Virus record (IMG/VR): IMGVR_UViG_3300017779_005138 | Location: 1 to 29,511 of that record | Origin: a virus | Strand: one strand, 5' to 3' | Length of the DNA: 29,511 nucleotides | Shown: positions 20,558 to 28,491 of the stretch, piece after piece | How positions within the stretch are numbered: position 1 is the first letter of the stretch | Layout: every line of letters starts with the position of its first letter | Made by a program: the position numbers and the translations under genes | Notes under the pieces: model-generated | Database searches by the model: none | What the model saw: the letters and a program-made list of their open reading frames with translations, nothing else | What the model was told of the DNA's origin: nothing

Positions 20558-21324
20558 GCTTCGTATACCATATCTACTGTTATATATTCGTTAGCTTCAT
20601 CACAATGTGTGCATGAATACGTTGCACCACATGGGGTTCGAGGATGTTCATATCCTATGATTATATGATTATCATAACTCATGATATTAGAATCAGTAAT
20701 ACCACCTTGTATATCAACAGCTGGAATATTATATCCTCCTAATATATGAGTTACAAAACCGTGATAAGTTATACCAAGTTTAGCTCTACTCATTATCGCT
20801 ATTGATTTTTTTAAATCATCACTGTAAACATTTATGGCATTCTCTAAATCTGGTTCCACGTATTGACCACCTGGTTTTATTCTTACAACACGGTATCCAT
20901 CTTCAGTTAATCTATTTGTAAGCTCTTGATATTTTCTAAATCCCCAGTCTTTATTTCTCGAGAAGAAAGTGGATTTATAATCAGGATTTATTAAGATGAA
21001 GTCTGTAAAAGTATTTGTATCTAATTCTTCCTTAGTTAGTCTTACTTTATATTTAGATGGTTTAAATGGTCTCCATATCATTCTTTCGCCGAGTATGGTT
21101 TGTTCTCGACCCTTTGTATAATAATCAACGTGAATATCAGATGGTTCATCAGTGTCACGAGCATTCATTGTCAAAGAGTTTTCATCTTTTACCTTTGTTA
21201 TAAACTCAACATTATCGTATAGTGTATTCCAACCAGCGTGATATAACGGAACTATCTTTTTGCCTGTTTCTTTATATACTTCTTCAGCTTTTCCTAAAAA
21301 GATAATATCATCGCCTAAGCCCAT
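20539..21324 (-). CDS. GT9-like (heptosyltransferase-type) glycosyltransferase A
   Basis: 261 residues. It begins MGLGDDIIFLGKAEEVYKE, like the GDxI start of GT9/ADP-heptose:LPS heptosyltransferases. The second domain reads RVVRIKPGG, later IMSRAKLGITYHGFVTHI (the site where GT9 enzymes hold the nucleotide) and ends with a Cys-rich PCGATYSCTHCDEA that may bind a metal. AAGGA precedes the ATG. It overlaps the second GT9-like gene by 10 bases. With the heptose kinase and nucleotidyltransferase at 23368-24550 it could use ADP-heptose. Confidence 0.68.
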   Translation of the reverse strand: MGLGDDIIFLGKAEEVYKETGKKIVPLYHAGWNTLYDNVEFITKVKDENSLTMNARDTDEPSDIHVDYYTKGREQTILGERMIWRPFKPSKYKVRLTKEELDTNTFTDFILINPDYKSTFFSRNKDWGFRKYQELTNRLTEDGYRVVRIKPGGQYVEPDLENAINVYSDDLKKSIAIMSRAKLGITYHGFVTHILGGYNIPAVDIQGGITDSNIMSYDNHIIIGYEHPRTPCGATYSCTHCDEANEYITVDMVYEACKKLL

Positions 21325-22055
21325 AAACTTACATCCTTGAAATATTGTATTTGTTCGGCATGAGGATATTCACAAAAGTTCATCTTTGCACCACGCCTAA
21401 ATATCTCTCTTGCCATGAACGCAACGTTCCAACTATCAGGAAATCTCGGATCATCTTTTCTTTCTCTTATGTTTATATAAACATGTATCTTATTCATGGG
21501 CAATAAGAACTTTGCAATATGCATCATACCAGAATCAGCACCAACATGTAAACTTGCCTTAGACATAATGTATATTATATCTTTAAGGTTCTTATAATCA
21601 CCTTCACCGCCAACTCTTATTATTTCATAACCTAAGTTCTTATAATAACTTTCTATGTTTGGTATTCTATCATCACTCCATCTATCAACCTTACGGTATA
21701 GTTGACCAGCATCCCATTGAACTGTAATGAATCTTTTAGGTAAATCTATATCTCTCTTTTCAATATTCTTCTGAAGAGGAATAGTGTCAAGTTGTTTTGA
21801 ATATAATATATAAAATGCTTTATCTTTTATATTATCATAATCAAACTTACCTGTTGTCATACCTTTAAAATAATGGTGAGTTGAATTAAGTTCTACATCT
21901 CCAAACTTTACAAGATCATTTAATACTTGGAGATCTGGATGAGACATATGTAGATTGACAATATTATCATCAACCTTTGATATTGTATGGGCCAAAAAGA
22001 TAGTATCAATAGCATCGCCTAAAGGACGAGGACTTTGAGTTACTAAGTTAATCAT
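21315..22055 (-). CDS. GT9-like (heptosyltransferase-type) glycosyltransferase B
   Basis: 246 residues. PLGDAIDTIFLAHTIS at the start and IMSKASLHVGADSGMMHIAKF near residue 180 are GT9 patterns (GD at the start, G-DSG-HIA in the donor site). Shorter than typical heptosyltransferases (about 330), so the acceptor domain may be reduced. Tandem with the previous GT9-like gene. Donor identity is an inference. Confidence 0.68.
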   Translation of the reverse strand: MINLVTQSPRPLGDAIDTIFLAHTISKVDDNIVNLHMSHPDLQVLNDLVKFGDVELNSTHHYFKGMTTGKFDYDNIKDKAFYILYSKQLDTIPLQKNIEKRDIDLPKRFITVQWDAGQLYRKVDRWSDDRIPNIESYYKNLGYEIIRVGGEGDYKNLKDIIYIMSKASLHVGADSGMMHIAKFLLPMNKIHVYINIRERKDDPRFPDSWNVAFMAREIFRRGAKMNFCEYPHAEQIQYFKDVSLWA

Positions 22056-22744
22056 TGAATGCCGTATGAAGTACTTAGATTGACTGTGTTAAACGTTACA
22101 GGACTTGGAATATAAGTTTGCATTGTAACATTCTTTGAGTTTATCATAAAATCAGATTGATCTAATCCATGAGTTTCTACGGCCTTTAACATCTTCTTTG
22201 CACCTTGAGGAGTCATGGCGTAAGCTCCAGTTCCTGGCGCCATAGATGCATCATACCATGCGTTATCTTTGTGATATTTTAAAGGATAATCTTCAGCCCA
22301 TCTTGCAAGACCAAATGTTTTCCAGTTATAATTTACAAATTGTAGTAGACCTAATTTATTAGGAGGTTGAAAGACGCTTTCGCAATTTAATATTAGATAG
22401 TCACTAAACTTATGATTATCCCAACTCGTTATACAAATAGCATCATATTCTATGAACGCCATAGGTTCATTGCTCTCTACGACTTTCTTCCAAAATTGTG
22501 CATTGTTTATTGCGCATGCCATTTTAGTTAAATATTTGTGATGATCTTCAACCTTAAAGTCTATTAGTCTGCTTTTTTCTATTATGCCTAAATTTTTAAA
22601 TTCTTCTGTATCTTGTACTGTTTCTGCAGTAAGACCTTTGTGTAACTCTACATCCCAGTTCCATCTTTTAAAGGATGTCAAAGCTTGTTGAGCTTGTTCT
22701 TCTGACTCCATATGGCCTTCTATATAAACTATTTGTCCTTTCAT
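22052..22744 (-). CDS. GT25-like glycosyltransferase, copy C
   Basis: 230 residues. It shares with the 12274 and 12912 genes the order NNAQFWKKV, AFIEYDAICI (acidic site, here E-Y-D), AYAMTPQGAKKMLKAVETHG, DQSDF. The EHD motif of the other copies is EYD here. A remote paralogue, 9 kb away from the tandem pair. Overlaps neighbours by 4 bases. Confidence 0.65.
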   Translation of the reverse strand: MKGQIVYIEGHMESEEQAQQALTSFKRWNWDVELHKGLTAETVQDTEEFKNLGIIEKSRLIDFKVEDHHKYLTKMACAINNAQFWKKVVESNEPMAFIEYDAICITSWDNHKFSDYLILNCESVFQPPNKLGLLQFVNYNWKTFGLARWAEDYPLKYHKDNAWYDASMAPGTGAYAMTPQGAKKMLKAVETHGLDQSDFMINSKNVTMQTYIPSPVTFNTVNLSTSYGIQ

Positions 22745-23037
22745 TTGAAAAACTCTTCTGAATTAATTGCCTTATCATCTATCCACAAATCAAAATGTGG
22801 TTTATTACCTACATCAAGTTCGTGATACTTACATCCCCACTCTTTAAGTTGTGTTTCAGTAAGTTCTCTCCAATCCATTTTAGTTACAGCACCTCTTGCT
22901 GTCATGTATTTTATTGTATGTCCTTCATCATATAACTTATTAATCTTTTCAATCCTATTAAACATTGGTTTAGATTCAGCATACTTACCATCTTTTGTAT
23001 TACATATAGTTCCATCGATATCAACAATGTAAATCAT
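22741..23037 (-). CDS. Small HAD-superfamily phosphatase-like protein
   Basis: 98 residues. VDIDGTICNT gives the HAD nucleophile motif (Asp6, Asp8). YMTARG has the motif II Thr46, and LWIDDKA (Asp87/Asp88) motif IV. No cap domain. The compact form resembles capsule-biosynthesis HAD phosphatases. In an ADP-heptose route it could serve as the bisphosphate phosphatase (GmhB role), but its length (98 against about 180) argues against a direct GmhB homologue. Confidence 0.7.
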   Translation of the reverse strand: MIYIVDIDGTICNTKDGKYAESKPMFNRIEKINKLYDEGHTIKYMTARGAVTKMDWRELTETQLKEWGCKYHELDVGNKPHFDLWIDDKAINSEEFFK

Positions 23038-23381
23038 GATTGACTATCCCCAGGTTGTACACGATAGTTGTCATTAGGATCATCGTGTGTTGATGCTTCC
23101 ATTATAGATCCACGTTCTATACATATCAATTGATGAGGCATCAATGGTGGATTCCTCCACTTTTGTCCTCTTTCTAAGATAGTTTCACTTTGTACTGCTG
23201 TTTTAGTATCTATCCATCTTACTTTGAATTTACCTTCTAACACATACCATGTTTCATCTTTGACAGCATGAAAATGCATAGAAAACTTTTTGCCTTCATC
23301 AAAGTTTAAGAACTTACCGCAGTAATCTTTTTCATCAGCGAATATGTATTCCTGACCCCAACCTTTATTAATGGTACGTAT
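23034..23381 (-). CDS. Cupin sugar isomerase/epimerase-like protein with a non-standard start
   Basis: 115 residues if translation begins at ATA 23379-23381. The strand block KGWGQEYIF, then DYCGKFLNFDEGKKFS, then MHFHAVKDETWYVLEGKFKV forms a single cupin barrel as in small mannose-6-phosphate-isomerase-like proteins. HFHAVKDE supplies the metal ligands. The first ATG (23277-23279) would cut the barrel in half. The open frame upstream contains only ATC, ATA or ATT as near-start codons after a stop (TAA), and a perfect AGGAG lies 6 bases before ATA. It overlaps the heptose kinase end by 14 bases. Confidence 0.62.
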   Translation of the reverse strand: MRTINKGWGQEYIFADEKDYCGKFLNFDEGKKFSMHFHAVKDETWYVLEGKFKVRWIDTKTAVQSETILERGQKWRNPPLMPHQLICIERGSIMEASTHDDPNDNYRVQPGDSQS

Positions 23382-24180
23382 GATCTTCTCCTGTTATTTC
23401 TTCAAGATTAGGTGCATATACACCTGTTTTAGTAACTGTAACTGCTGCAGCTTGTACTGCAAATTCTGTAGCTTTAATCATATCTTGATTATTTAAATAA
23501 TCATAAACGAATGCTGCCAAAAATGTATCTCCACACCCACATGGATCATGTGTTTCAACTTGAGGCGGTTGTACATACTCTTCATGAGTTGATCCTGCGA
23601 ATCTTATCGTAACGTCATCTCTTCCGCCTGTTATAATATATGTATCATCTCCTTCAGATGTCCTTTTATTCCATTCATCTCGATTGATCTTAACTATACA
23701 GCCCTTAAATTTAGCTAAGTCTGGTTTTTTAGAATCTATGAAGATTGGTCCATGATATTTTTTTCTTAAGTTTTGTACAAAGTCATAAGTTACATAACCT
23801 TTATTATAGTCAGATATTACGATTGCATCAAAGTCAGACAGATCTGCTAATAATAAACCTGTTAAGTCTATTGCTTTATTATCTTCTAGTATTGGGCTAT
23901 CCATACGCATGAGTTGTCGTTGAGATACGTCATCAACGTATCGTATTTTCTCTTCACATAGTTTTGAATAGATGGTAACATCATCAGGTCGTACAAGTAG
24001 GTTCATGAAATTATTATAAACATTCATGATCATACCATCAGCAACTTCTGTGCTATGATAATCTAATACTGGGAAAGGTCCTTCAGGACTTAATCTATTA
24101 ACATGGCCAAAATGCGTTACGTCTTTACAGCTGTCGCCTATTAATATAATCTTCGATCGTTTTTGTTGTTGATTCATCAT
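23368..24180 (-). CDS. PfkB-family heptose-7-phosphate kinase-like (HldE N-domain)
   Basis: 270 residues. GDSCKDV at the start, RLSPEGPFPVLD (29-40), the HldE/RfaE-type substrate turn, and DPCGCGDTFLAAF (212-224) with the catalytic Asp218 of the PfkB GxGD motif. HldE kinase phosphorylates D-glycero-beta-D-manno-heptose-7-P at C1. The usual GGAANVA turn near residue 50 is degenerate here. In bacteria this domain is often fused to the nucleotidyltransferase. In this phage the two are separate genes overlapping by 56 bases. The function is inferred. Confidence 0.75.
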   Translation of the reverse strand: MMNQQQKRSKIILIGDSCKDVTHFGHVNRLSPEGPFPVLDYHSTEVADGMIMNVYNNFMNLLVRPDDVTIYSKLCEEKIRYVDDVSQRQLMRMDSPILEDNKAIDLTGLLLADLSDFDAIVISDYNKGYVTYDFVQNLRKKYHGPIFIDSKKPDLAKFKGCIVKINRDEWNKRTSEGDDTYIITGGRDDVTIRFAGSTHEEYVQPPQVETHDPCGCGDTFLAAFVYDYLNNQDMIKATEFAVQAAAVTVTKTGVYAPNLEEITGEDHTYH

Positions 24181-24550
24181 TTACTCTATCAAAAAATAAT
24201 AATTTACATGCTTTTCTTCCGATTATGGCAGATTGTTTCTTTTTCCAGTCGGATCCAATAATTCTCAGATCGCAGTCACTAATAATTGATATTAATTCAT
24301 CGTTAGAATTAAATAATACTACTTCATCAACCGCCTTTATATTCTCTAATATTTTCCTTCTCGTATTTTGATTGTTTATTGGTCGATCTTTACCTTTATG
24401 AATTCTTACTCGTCTATCAGTATCTATAGCTACAATTAAGTAGTCTCCATACATCTTAGCCATATTGAGTAGATCTATATGTCCGCCATGAAGTAAATCA
24501 AACGTACCGTTTACAACTATTTTTTTTAATCTTTCCACTTTTACCAGCAT
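24125..24550 (-). CDS. Cytidylyltransferase-fold nucleotidyltransferase (HldE C-domain-like)
   Basis: 141 residues. VVNGTFDLLHGGHIDLLNMA holds the HxGH nucleotide motif (His21-Gly-Gly-His24) of the HldE C-terminal and glycerol-3-phosphate cytidylyltransferase group. LRIIGSDWKKKQS is the distal basic block. Next to the kinase it probably makes ADP-heptose from heptose-1-P, though a CDP-glycerol role cannot be excluded. Overlaps the methyltransferase upstream by 10 bases and the kinase by 56 bases. Confidence 0.75.
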   Translation of the reverse strand: MLVKVERLKKIVVNGTFDLLHGGHIDLLNMAKMYGDYLIVAIDTDRRVRIHKGKDRPINNQNTRRKILENIKAVDEVVLFNSNDELISIISDCDLRIIGSDWKKKQSAIIGRKACKLLFFDRVNDESTTKTIEDYINRRQL

Positions 24551-25071
24551 TTTCTTGCATATACCGCGAATGAGTTATATAGATCTACACCAGATACATT
24601 TATATTTTTCCAGTCATGATGTGCTAAGTAATCTCTGAGATATTCAGGTTTTAATATATTAACATGTTTCGTGTTATTCCATGGCCTCCAATATTCTTGT
24701 GAATAATCAGGAAGATATAAAAACAATACACCATTCCTCTTAATTCTTGTAGCCCAATAATCTAAAACTTTTACCCAATCTGTAAGATGTTCTAGACAAT
24801 GAGATGAGAATATATAATCGTGTTTGTAATCAGGTAAATGAGTTGCATCCCATTTGTCTGCAAATTCTATATCAATAGGAATAGAACCAGGTAATGCCCA
24901 ATCTTCTTTGCCGCAACCTATATCTAATCCTTTTCCTTTACAAACCTCTTTAGCAAATGGCATGATAAATCTTGCTGCATTGCCGTTCGTTTGAAATTCT
25001 GGATATTCTTTTCCGTTAAATTTAATAGTTTTAAAAGGTTTCAATCCCGCCAGCATGTTCATCATAATCAT
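24541..25071 (-). CDS. SAM-dependent methyltransferase
   Basis: 176 residues. GLDIGCGKEDWALPGSIPID is motif I with a following acidic residue, and SSHCLEHLTDW is the motif-III-like strand typical of class I small-molecule methyltransferases. The N-terminus MIMMNML offers several starts without a clear ribosome site, and the first overlaps the coiled-coil gene by 41 bases. Probably methylates a sugar or a glycan acceptor in the module. Confidence 0.75.
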   Translation of the reverse strand: MIMMNMLAGLKPFKTIKFNGKEYPEFQTNGNAARFIMPFAKEVCKGKGLDIGCGKEDWALPGSIPIDIEFADKWDATHLPDYKHDYIFSSHCLEHLTDWVKVLDYWATRIKRNGVLFLYLPDYSQEYWRPWNNTKHVNILKPEYLRDYLAHHDWKNINVSGVDLYNSFAVYARKCW

Positions 25072-25225
25072 AATCTTTTTTGGTTTGTAGTTTTTGAAGT
25101 TCTGTCTTAACTTCTAGTTTTCTCTTCTTAAGTTCAGCAGTAGGATTCTTTTCGCATTGATCGTGTAAATCTTTGTGCATAGTTTCTAAAACTGCTATTC
25201 TTATATCTATTTCTTTATTATCCAC
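25031..25225 (-). CDS. Small coiled-coil protein (YdcH/DUF465-like), GTG start
   Basis: 64 residues starting at GTG 25223-25225 with GGAG 7 bases upstream. IDIRIAVLETMHKDLHDQ, then ELKKRKLEVKTELQKLQ forms a helical hairpin like DUF465/YdcH, whose function is unknown. Overlaps the glycosyltransferase gene by 8 bases. Confidence 0.55.
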   Translation of the reverse strand: MDNKEIDIRIAVLETMHKDLHDQCEKNPTAELKKRKLEVKTELQKLQTKKDYDYDEHAGGIETF

Positions 25226-26003
25226 TAACTTGCTCCATTAGTTCTTCAACATTTTCGCCTTGTTGCGGTAAATGATCTCTTAAAAAGAAATGCACAAAAT
25301 GACATTCTTTGATCTTAGTATTTACACCATATAATCCATTCCATTTCCAATGAAGATTTTTAACTTTCATTCCAACTTTTGGAATCCAATAGTTTAACAA
25401 AGTCTGATCCGTTGACCATTTCCATGCACCCATTCCATCAACAAAGGGTTGAAACTCATCTCTTCCTATGAACTGTTTTGGCGTTTGACCATTAAGATAT
25501 TTAGCAAAAGATTTATTCATCAACATAACTCCCATATTCATAAATGGAGCAGCTTCGGCTCCCCATACAGTATCTTTAAATGTAGGAAGAGAAGCATATT
25601 GCATGTGAGAATAATTTTTTAATTTGGCATGATAATCCTGAGTAACTGGCATGTCTCTTTCAATAACACCACCGAAGTCATATGATTCATCTAACTCTTC
25701 AAAAAAGTCAGGAGCGCCAGGTCTAATATATACATCTGCATCGATGATTGCTATTTGATCGTAATCACCGAAGTATGCAAACGCATTTTCTTTTTCATAT
25801 ATCGGTAAGTAACCACCATATTTTTCATATGATTCTCTACTCCTACCTGTAACAAATATATTAGGTTTTATGAATAGTTGTGGTGCAGTTTGAACTACAT
25901 GCGCTATTCCATGTTCTCTACAATAGTTTTTTACTGATTGTGTGCAATGGTCATATAATTTAGAACGTTTATGTACATAAACTTGATATATCAATCTTTT
26001 CAT
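25218..26003 (-). CDS. GT-A-type glycosyltransferase with DAD motif
   Basis: 261 residues. YDQIAIIDADVYIRPGAPDF carries the DAD metal site. FMNMGVMLMNKSFAKYL is the later ligand block, and KECHFVHFFLRDHLP the C-terminal His block of GT8-like enzymes. First gene of the glycan module in transcription order (the module ends at 10917). The upstream EF-hand gene ends 10 bp before it, so both may share the promoter at 27503. Confidence 0.7.
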   Translation of the reverse strand: MKRLIYQVYVHKRSKLYDHCTQSVKNYCREHGIAHVVQTAPQLFIKPNIFVTGRSRESYEKYGGYLPIYEKENAFAYFGDYDQIAIIDADVYIRPGAPDFFEELDESYDFGGVIERDMPVTQDYHAKLKNYSHMQYASLPTFKDTVWGAEAAPFMNMGVMLMNKSFAKYLNGQTPKQFIGRDEFQPFVDGMGAWKWSTDQTLLNYWIPKVGMKVKNLHWKWNGLYGVNTKIKECHFVHFFLRDHLPQQGENVEELMEQVSG

Positions 26004-26012
26004 GATGTATTA

Positions 26013-26342
26013 TTACTTTCCTTTCATGCCTGATTTATCAAAGGCAGCAAATCCCATAAATGCACCTACGATGCCAGCTTGAGCTAAATAAAATAAATTT
26101 GATATATCAGTCAAAAGTTTTATTCTTTCATCAGGTACGATAGGTGTAAACATTATTGCAGTAAATAAAAGCATAGATGCGAGAGCAACCCACGCCATAT
26201 TTCTTTGATGCATTTGTTTTCTATTTAATCTCTTCACTTCTTCTGCTTGTTTCCATTCATCTAATTCATCATCTGATACAACACCGTCGCCATTTAGATC
26301 TTGATCATTGTACTTCGAATCTTTTTGTAACTTCTTTTGCAT
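26013..26342 (-). CDS. EF-hand membrane protein
   Basis: 109 residues. DLNGDGVVSDDE (15-26) is a perfect 12-residue EF-hand calcium loop with ligands at positions 1, 3, 5, 9 and 12. After a basic helix come two hydrophobic helices (MAWVALASMLLFTAIMF; FYLAQAGIVGAFMGFAAF). The topology would put the EF loop on one face of the membrane. GGAG precedes ATG. Comparable small EF-hand membrane proteins appear in marine T4-like phages. Calcium might link envelope events to phage development, as an inference. Confidence 0.75.
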   Translation of the reverse strand: MQKKLQKDSKYNDQDLNGDGVVSDDELDEWKQAEEVKRLNRKQMHQRNMAWVALASMLLFTAIMFTPIVPDERIKLLTDISNLFYLAQAGIVGAFMGFAAFDKSGMKGK

Positions 26343-26532
26343 GGTAACTCCAAATTGTTTCTGCTATAGACTTAGCCTTTTTAAAACCTCTACGCAATGA
26401 ATTTGATTTATGTCCTTCTTCAATAAACCATTTTATAGTATCTATATCTGACCCATGACTCATAGTAAAGTTTTTAGTTAATTCTTCAAATTGTGATCTT
26501 AGTACTAGTACGCTAGCCAACGATTGTTTCAT
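26305..26532 (-). CDS. Small phage protein, function unknown
   Basis: 75 residues, helical and basic (RRGFKKAKSIAETIW). The start at 26532 overlaps the HAD gene by 20 bases without a strong ribosome site. Met24 (26463) is an alternative. It overlaps the EF-hand gene by 38 bases. No recognised motif. Confidence 0.55.
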   Translation of the reverse strand: MKQSLASVLVLRSQFEELTKNFTMSHGSDIDTIKWFIEEGHKSNSLRRGFKKAKSIAETIWSYHAKEVTKRFEVQ

Positions 26533-27094
26533 ACACCATTCTCCAGTTAGACATTAAAGGGATATCCTCAGTATTTTCTGTTTTAATATGAGGATGCTTG
26601 ATTAATAATGGTTGAAGACCAACTTCAGCGCCATCAATGGCGTTCTTAACTTTGTCTTCAATCCAATATGCACCTGGATAATATTCTGCATATTTTCCAA
26701 GGATAACATCTTTGTCTTCACCAGTGTCTAGGTAAATAAATTCATCAAACACGTCTTTACCAAATATATTGGTAAGATTTTGTGTTCTTAGTTTTTGCGC
26801 ATAAGGATTAAGAGATAGAGAAGTTATGACTGTGAACTTCATTCCTAACTCTTCGTATATTTTTCTAACATACTTTACTGAATCATAAAGTGGCGGTAAC
26901 CAACCAATATTTGCTGATGCATTGAATTCTGTGATTTTTTTCCAGATTTCAGGATCTTGGTATCTTTCAGTTTGATCGTAAACACGAACATCACCTGTAG
27001 CAAATATTCCATGCTGTCTCATCATCCATGAATCAAAGGAATCTCTCCAGTTTAAGAGAACTCCATCACAATCTGTAAGTACTACATTATTCAT
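26513..27094 (-). CDS. HAD-superfamily hydrolase (5'-nucleotidase-like)
   Basis: 193 residues. LTDCDGVLLNW gives the nucleophile Asp8 and Asp10. VITSLS is the motif II region, and YWIEDKVKNAI holds motif IV acidic residues. A cap-like insertion lies between. The DCDGVL form is frequent in phage HAD nucleotidases. It may dephosphorylate nucleotides during host DNA breakdown, as an inference. AGGGG precedes ATG. Confidence 0.75.
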   Translation of the reverse strand: MNNVVLTDCDGVLLNWRDSFDSWMMRQHGIFATGDVRVYDQTERYQDPEIWKKITEFNASANIGWLPPLYDSVKYVRKIYEELGMKFTVITSLSLNPYAQKLRTQNLTNIFGKDVFDEFIYLDTGEDKDVILGKYAEYYPGAYWIEDKVKNAIDGAEVGLQPLLIKHPHIKTENTEDIPLMSNWRMVYETIVG

Positions 27095-27473
27095 ATATGT
27101 ACCCCTGTATTCCAGCCCATCGAGCTGTTTTGCCTTCGATGGACTTTTTAAATTTAGCTACCATTTTCTTAACAGCAGCTAATTGACCTGGAGTCCACTG
27201 ACCCCAAACTGAAAGAGCGCTACTCATACTAGTAGCAAACTCATTCCAAGGTTGAGCAACTCTTTGCTCTTCCAAGTCTTGTGATAATTGCCTCATTCCA
27301 GGCTGGTTTAAAAAAGCCAGTCTCTTTTGACCAACTCTAGAAGTCTGCTTACGCCGAATAGCATCACGACGAAAGTCTTCTGCGGTCTTTTTACGACCCC
27401 AGATACTACCATGTTCATGTAGATTGACTTCCTGTTGGAAGGTCATTGGTATCTGATCATTAATTTTTTTCAT
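27087..27473 (-). CDS. Basic phage protein, function unknown
   Basis: 128 residues. A basic N-terminal region (WGRKKTAEDFRRDAIRRKQ) and a C-terminal WGQWTPGQLAAVKKMVAKF helix, similar to the (L/W)(S/T)xxQxxxVxKM segment seen in many small phage DNA-metabolism proteins. The first gene behind the promoter at 27503-27531, with GAGGAG before ATG. DNA-related role inferred only. Confidence 0.65.
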   Translation of the reverse strand: MKKINDQIPMTFQQEVNLHEHGSIWGRKKTAEDFRRDAIRRKQTSRVGQKRLAFLNQPGMRQLSQDLEEQRVAQPWNEFATSMSSALSVWGQWTPGQLAAVKKMVAKFKKSIEGKTARWAGIQGYIYE

Positions 27474-27502
27474 AATATCTCCTCATTAGTTATTATAGTA
27501 CC

Positions 27503-27531
27503 AGTATACCTCATAATTAAATGATTGTACA
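27503..27531 (-). promoter_or_regulatory. Promoter (A-tract, GCATGTACA, 17 bp, TATACT)
   Basis: TGTACA (27526-27531), 17 bp, TATACT (27503-27508) with GG before the -10 and a long A-tract before the -35. It starts the unit 27473 to 26013 and, since no terminator is visible, perhaps the glycan module too. Confidence 0.78.
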
Positions 27532-27584
27532 TGCTTTTTTTTAAATAAAGCGAAAATAATTATAGTGTGATATTAATGTAACAC

Positions 27585-28256
27585 TTATGAATGAAACTTC
27601 TTACGACGATTATACTCATCTCGTGTTTCTATCATGAGATCTATCCAATCGTCTCGAGTTTCTTTGTACATTACAGGATGGAAGTTATCAACATCCATAA
27701 CAATGCGAGTATTACTTACAGCCATACCAGTTCTTTCTTCCCACATAACAGCATAAGCTGCAAGTTGAGCAAAATAGTTTGGTATGTCTATCTTTTTCTT
27801 AGGTCGTTTAGATGTTTTAAAATCGATTATTGTAGGAACACCGTCCCATTCAGCAATACAATCACATGTACCTGCTAACTTTAGATGATCGCTATACAAT
27901 GGAGCTTCTGTAGCAAATACTTTGGTAATATGCTTATCTAACAGAGGCTTTAAGTTTTTAAGTGATTGTTGTATGTGAGGTAGATAGTCGGTTGTATCTT
28001 CATTATGTAAATATTTTTCTATTATCTCATGTACTAATGTACCTCGATTTGCAGCTTGTGTACCGATCTGATTAGCTTTTTCTGTACCAACCTTTTTTCT
28101 CCATGCTGCTATCTTTTCTTCGTGTATTATACTCAATACTGTAGTAACAGAAGGATAAGCGTTACCGTCAACAGTAACATAGCGACGACCATCTGCGTGT
28201 TCAGCGCGATCCAAGTTATCGTATCCCATATCAATTTTTTCATGTATAAACTCCAT
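27585..28256 (-). CDS. PD-(D/E)XK exonuclease (RecB/MGME1-like)
   Basis: 223 residues. RGTLVHEIIEKYL (His76, Glu80) is the first helix of RecB-type nucleases. Then come a Glu near 117, GTCDCIAEWDG (Asp132), PTIIDFKTSK (Asp145, Lys147) and QLAAYAV (Gln164...Tyr168), the complete PD-(D/E)XK set. In phages these proteins degrade or process DNA ends for recombination, or break down host DNA. A weak GTGT/ACAC hairpin follows the stop. Overlap with neighbours is minimal. Confidence 0.8.
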   Translation of the reverse strand: MEFIHEKIDMGYDNLDRAEHADGRRYVTVDGNAYPSVTTVLSIIHEEKIAAWRKKVGTEKANQIGTQAANRGTLVHEIIEKYLHNEDTTDYLPHIQQSLKNLKPLLDKHITKVFATEAPLYSDHLKLAGTCDCIAEWDGVPTIIDFKTSKRPKKKIDIPNYFAQLAAYAVMWEERTGMAVSNTRIVMDVDNFHPVMYKETRDDWIDLMIETRDEYNRRKKFHS

Positions 28257-28257
28257 A

Positions 28258-28491
28258 TCAAACCTTTATTGTATTACCCTTTCCAGATGCTTTTTTGATT
28301 TCTTTAAGATGATCTTTCCAACCATCAGATGTTTTACTTAGTAATGATCCTGAACCACCAATAACTGTAGGTGTTACTAACATTTGAACTAAGTTGTGAT
28401 CTTCTTCAAGCATTTTTTGTAGTTCTGTATAGGTACAAAATACGTCAAAGCTTTTCTTTGTTTTGATATTACGCAGCGTGTAAGTCGGCAT
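28258..28491 (-). CDS. FmdB-like small protein without zinc ribbon
   Basis: 77 residues from ATG 28489-28491 (MPTYTLRNIKTKKSFDVF), chosen because AGGA stands about 8 bases upstream. A longer frame to 28560 lacks a ribosome site. MPTY..., a helix (YTELQKMLEEDHNL) and VTPTVIGGSG match the FmdB-like proteins of T4-like marine phages. Bacterial FmdB carries two CxxC pairs. Here only one Cys remains. Function unknown. Confidence 0.65.
   Translation of the reverse strand: MPTYTLRNIKTKKSFDVFCTYTELQKMLEEDHNLVQMLVTPTVIGGSGSLLSKTSDGWKDHLKEIKKASGKGNTIKV

Noticed and set aside
22741-23037. GmhB heptose bisphosphatase
   Set aside because: HAD motifs are present, but the protein is only 98 residues and lacks the zinc loop expected of GmhB; kept as a generic HAD protein.
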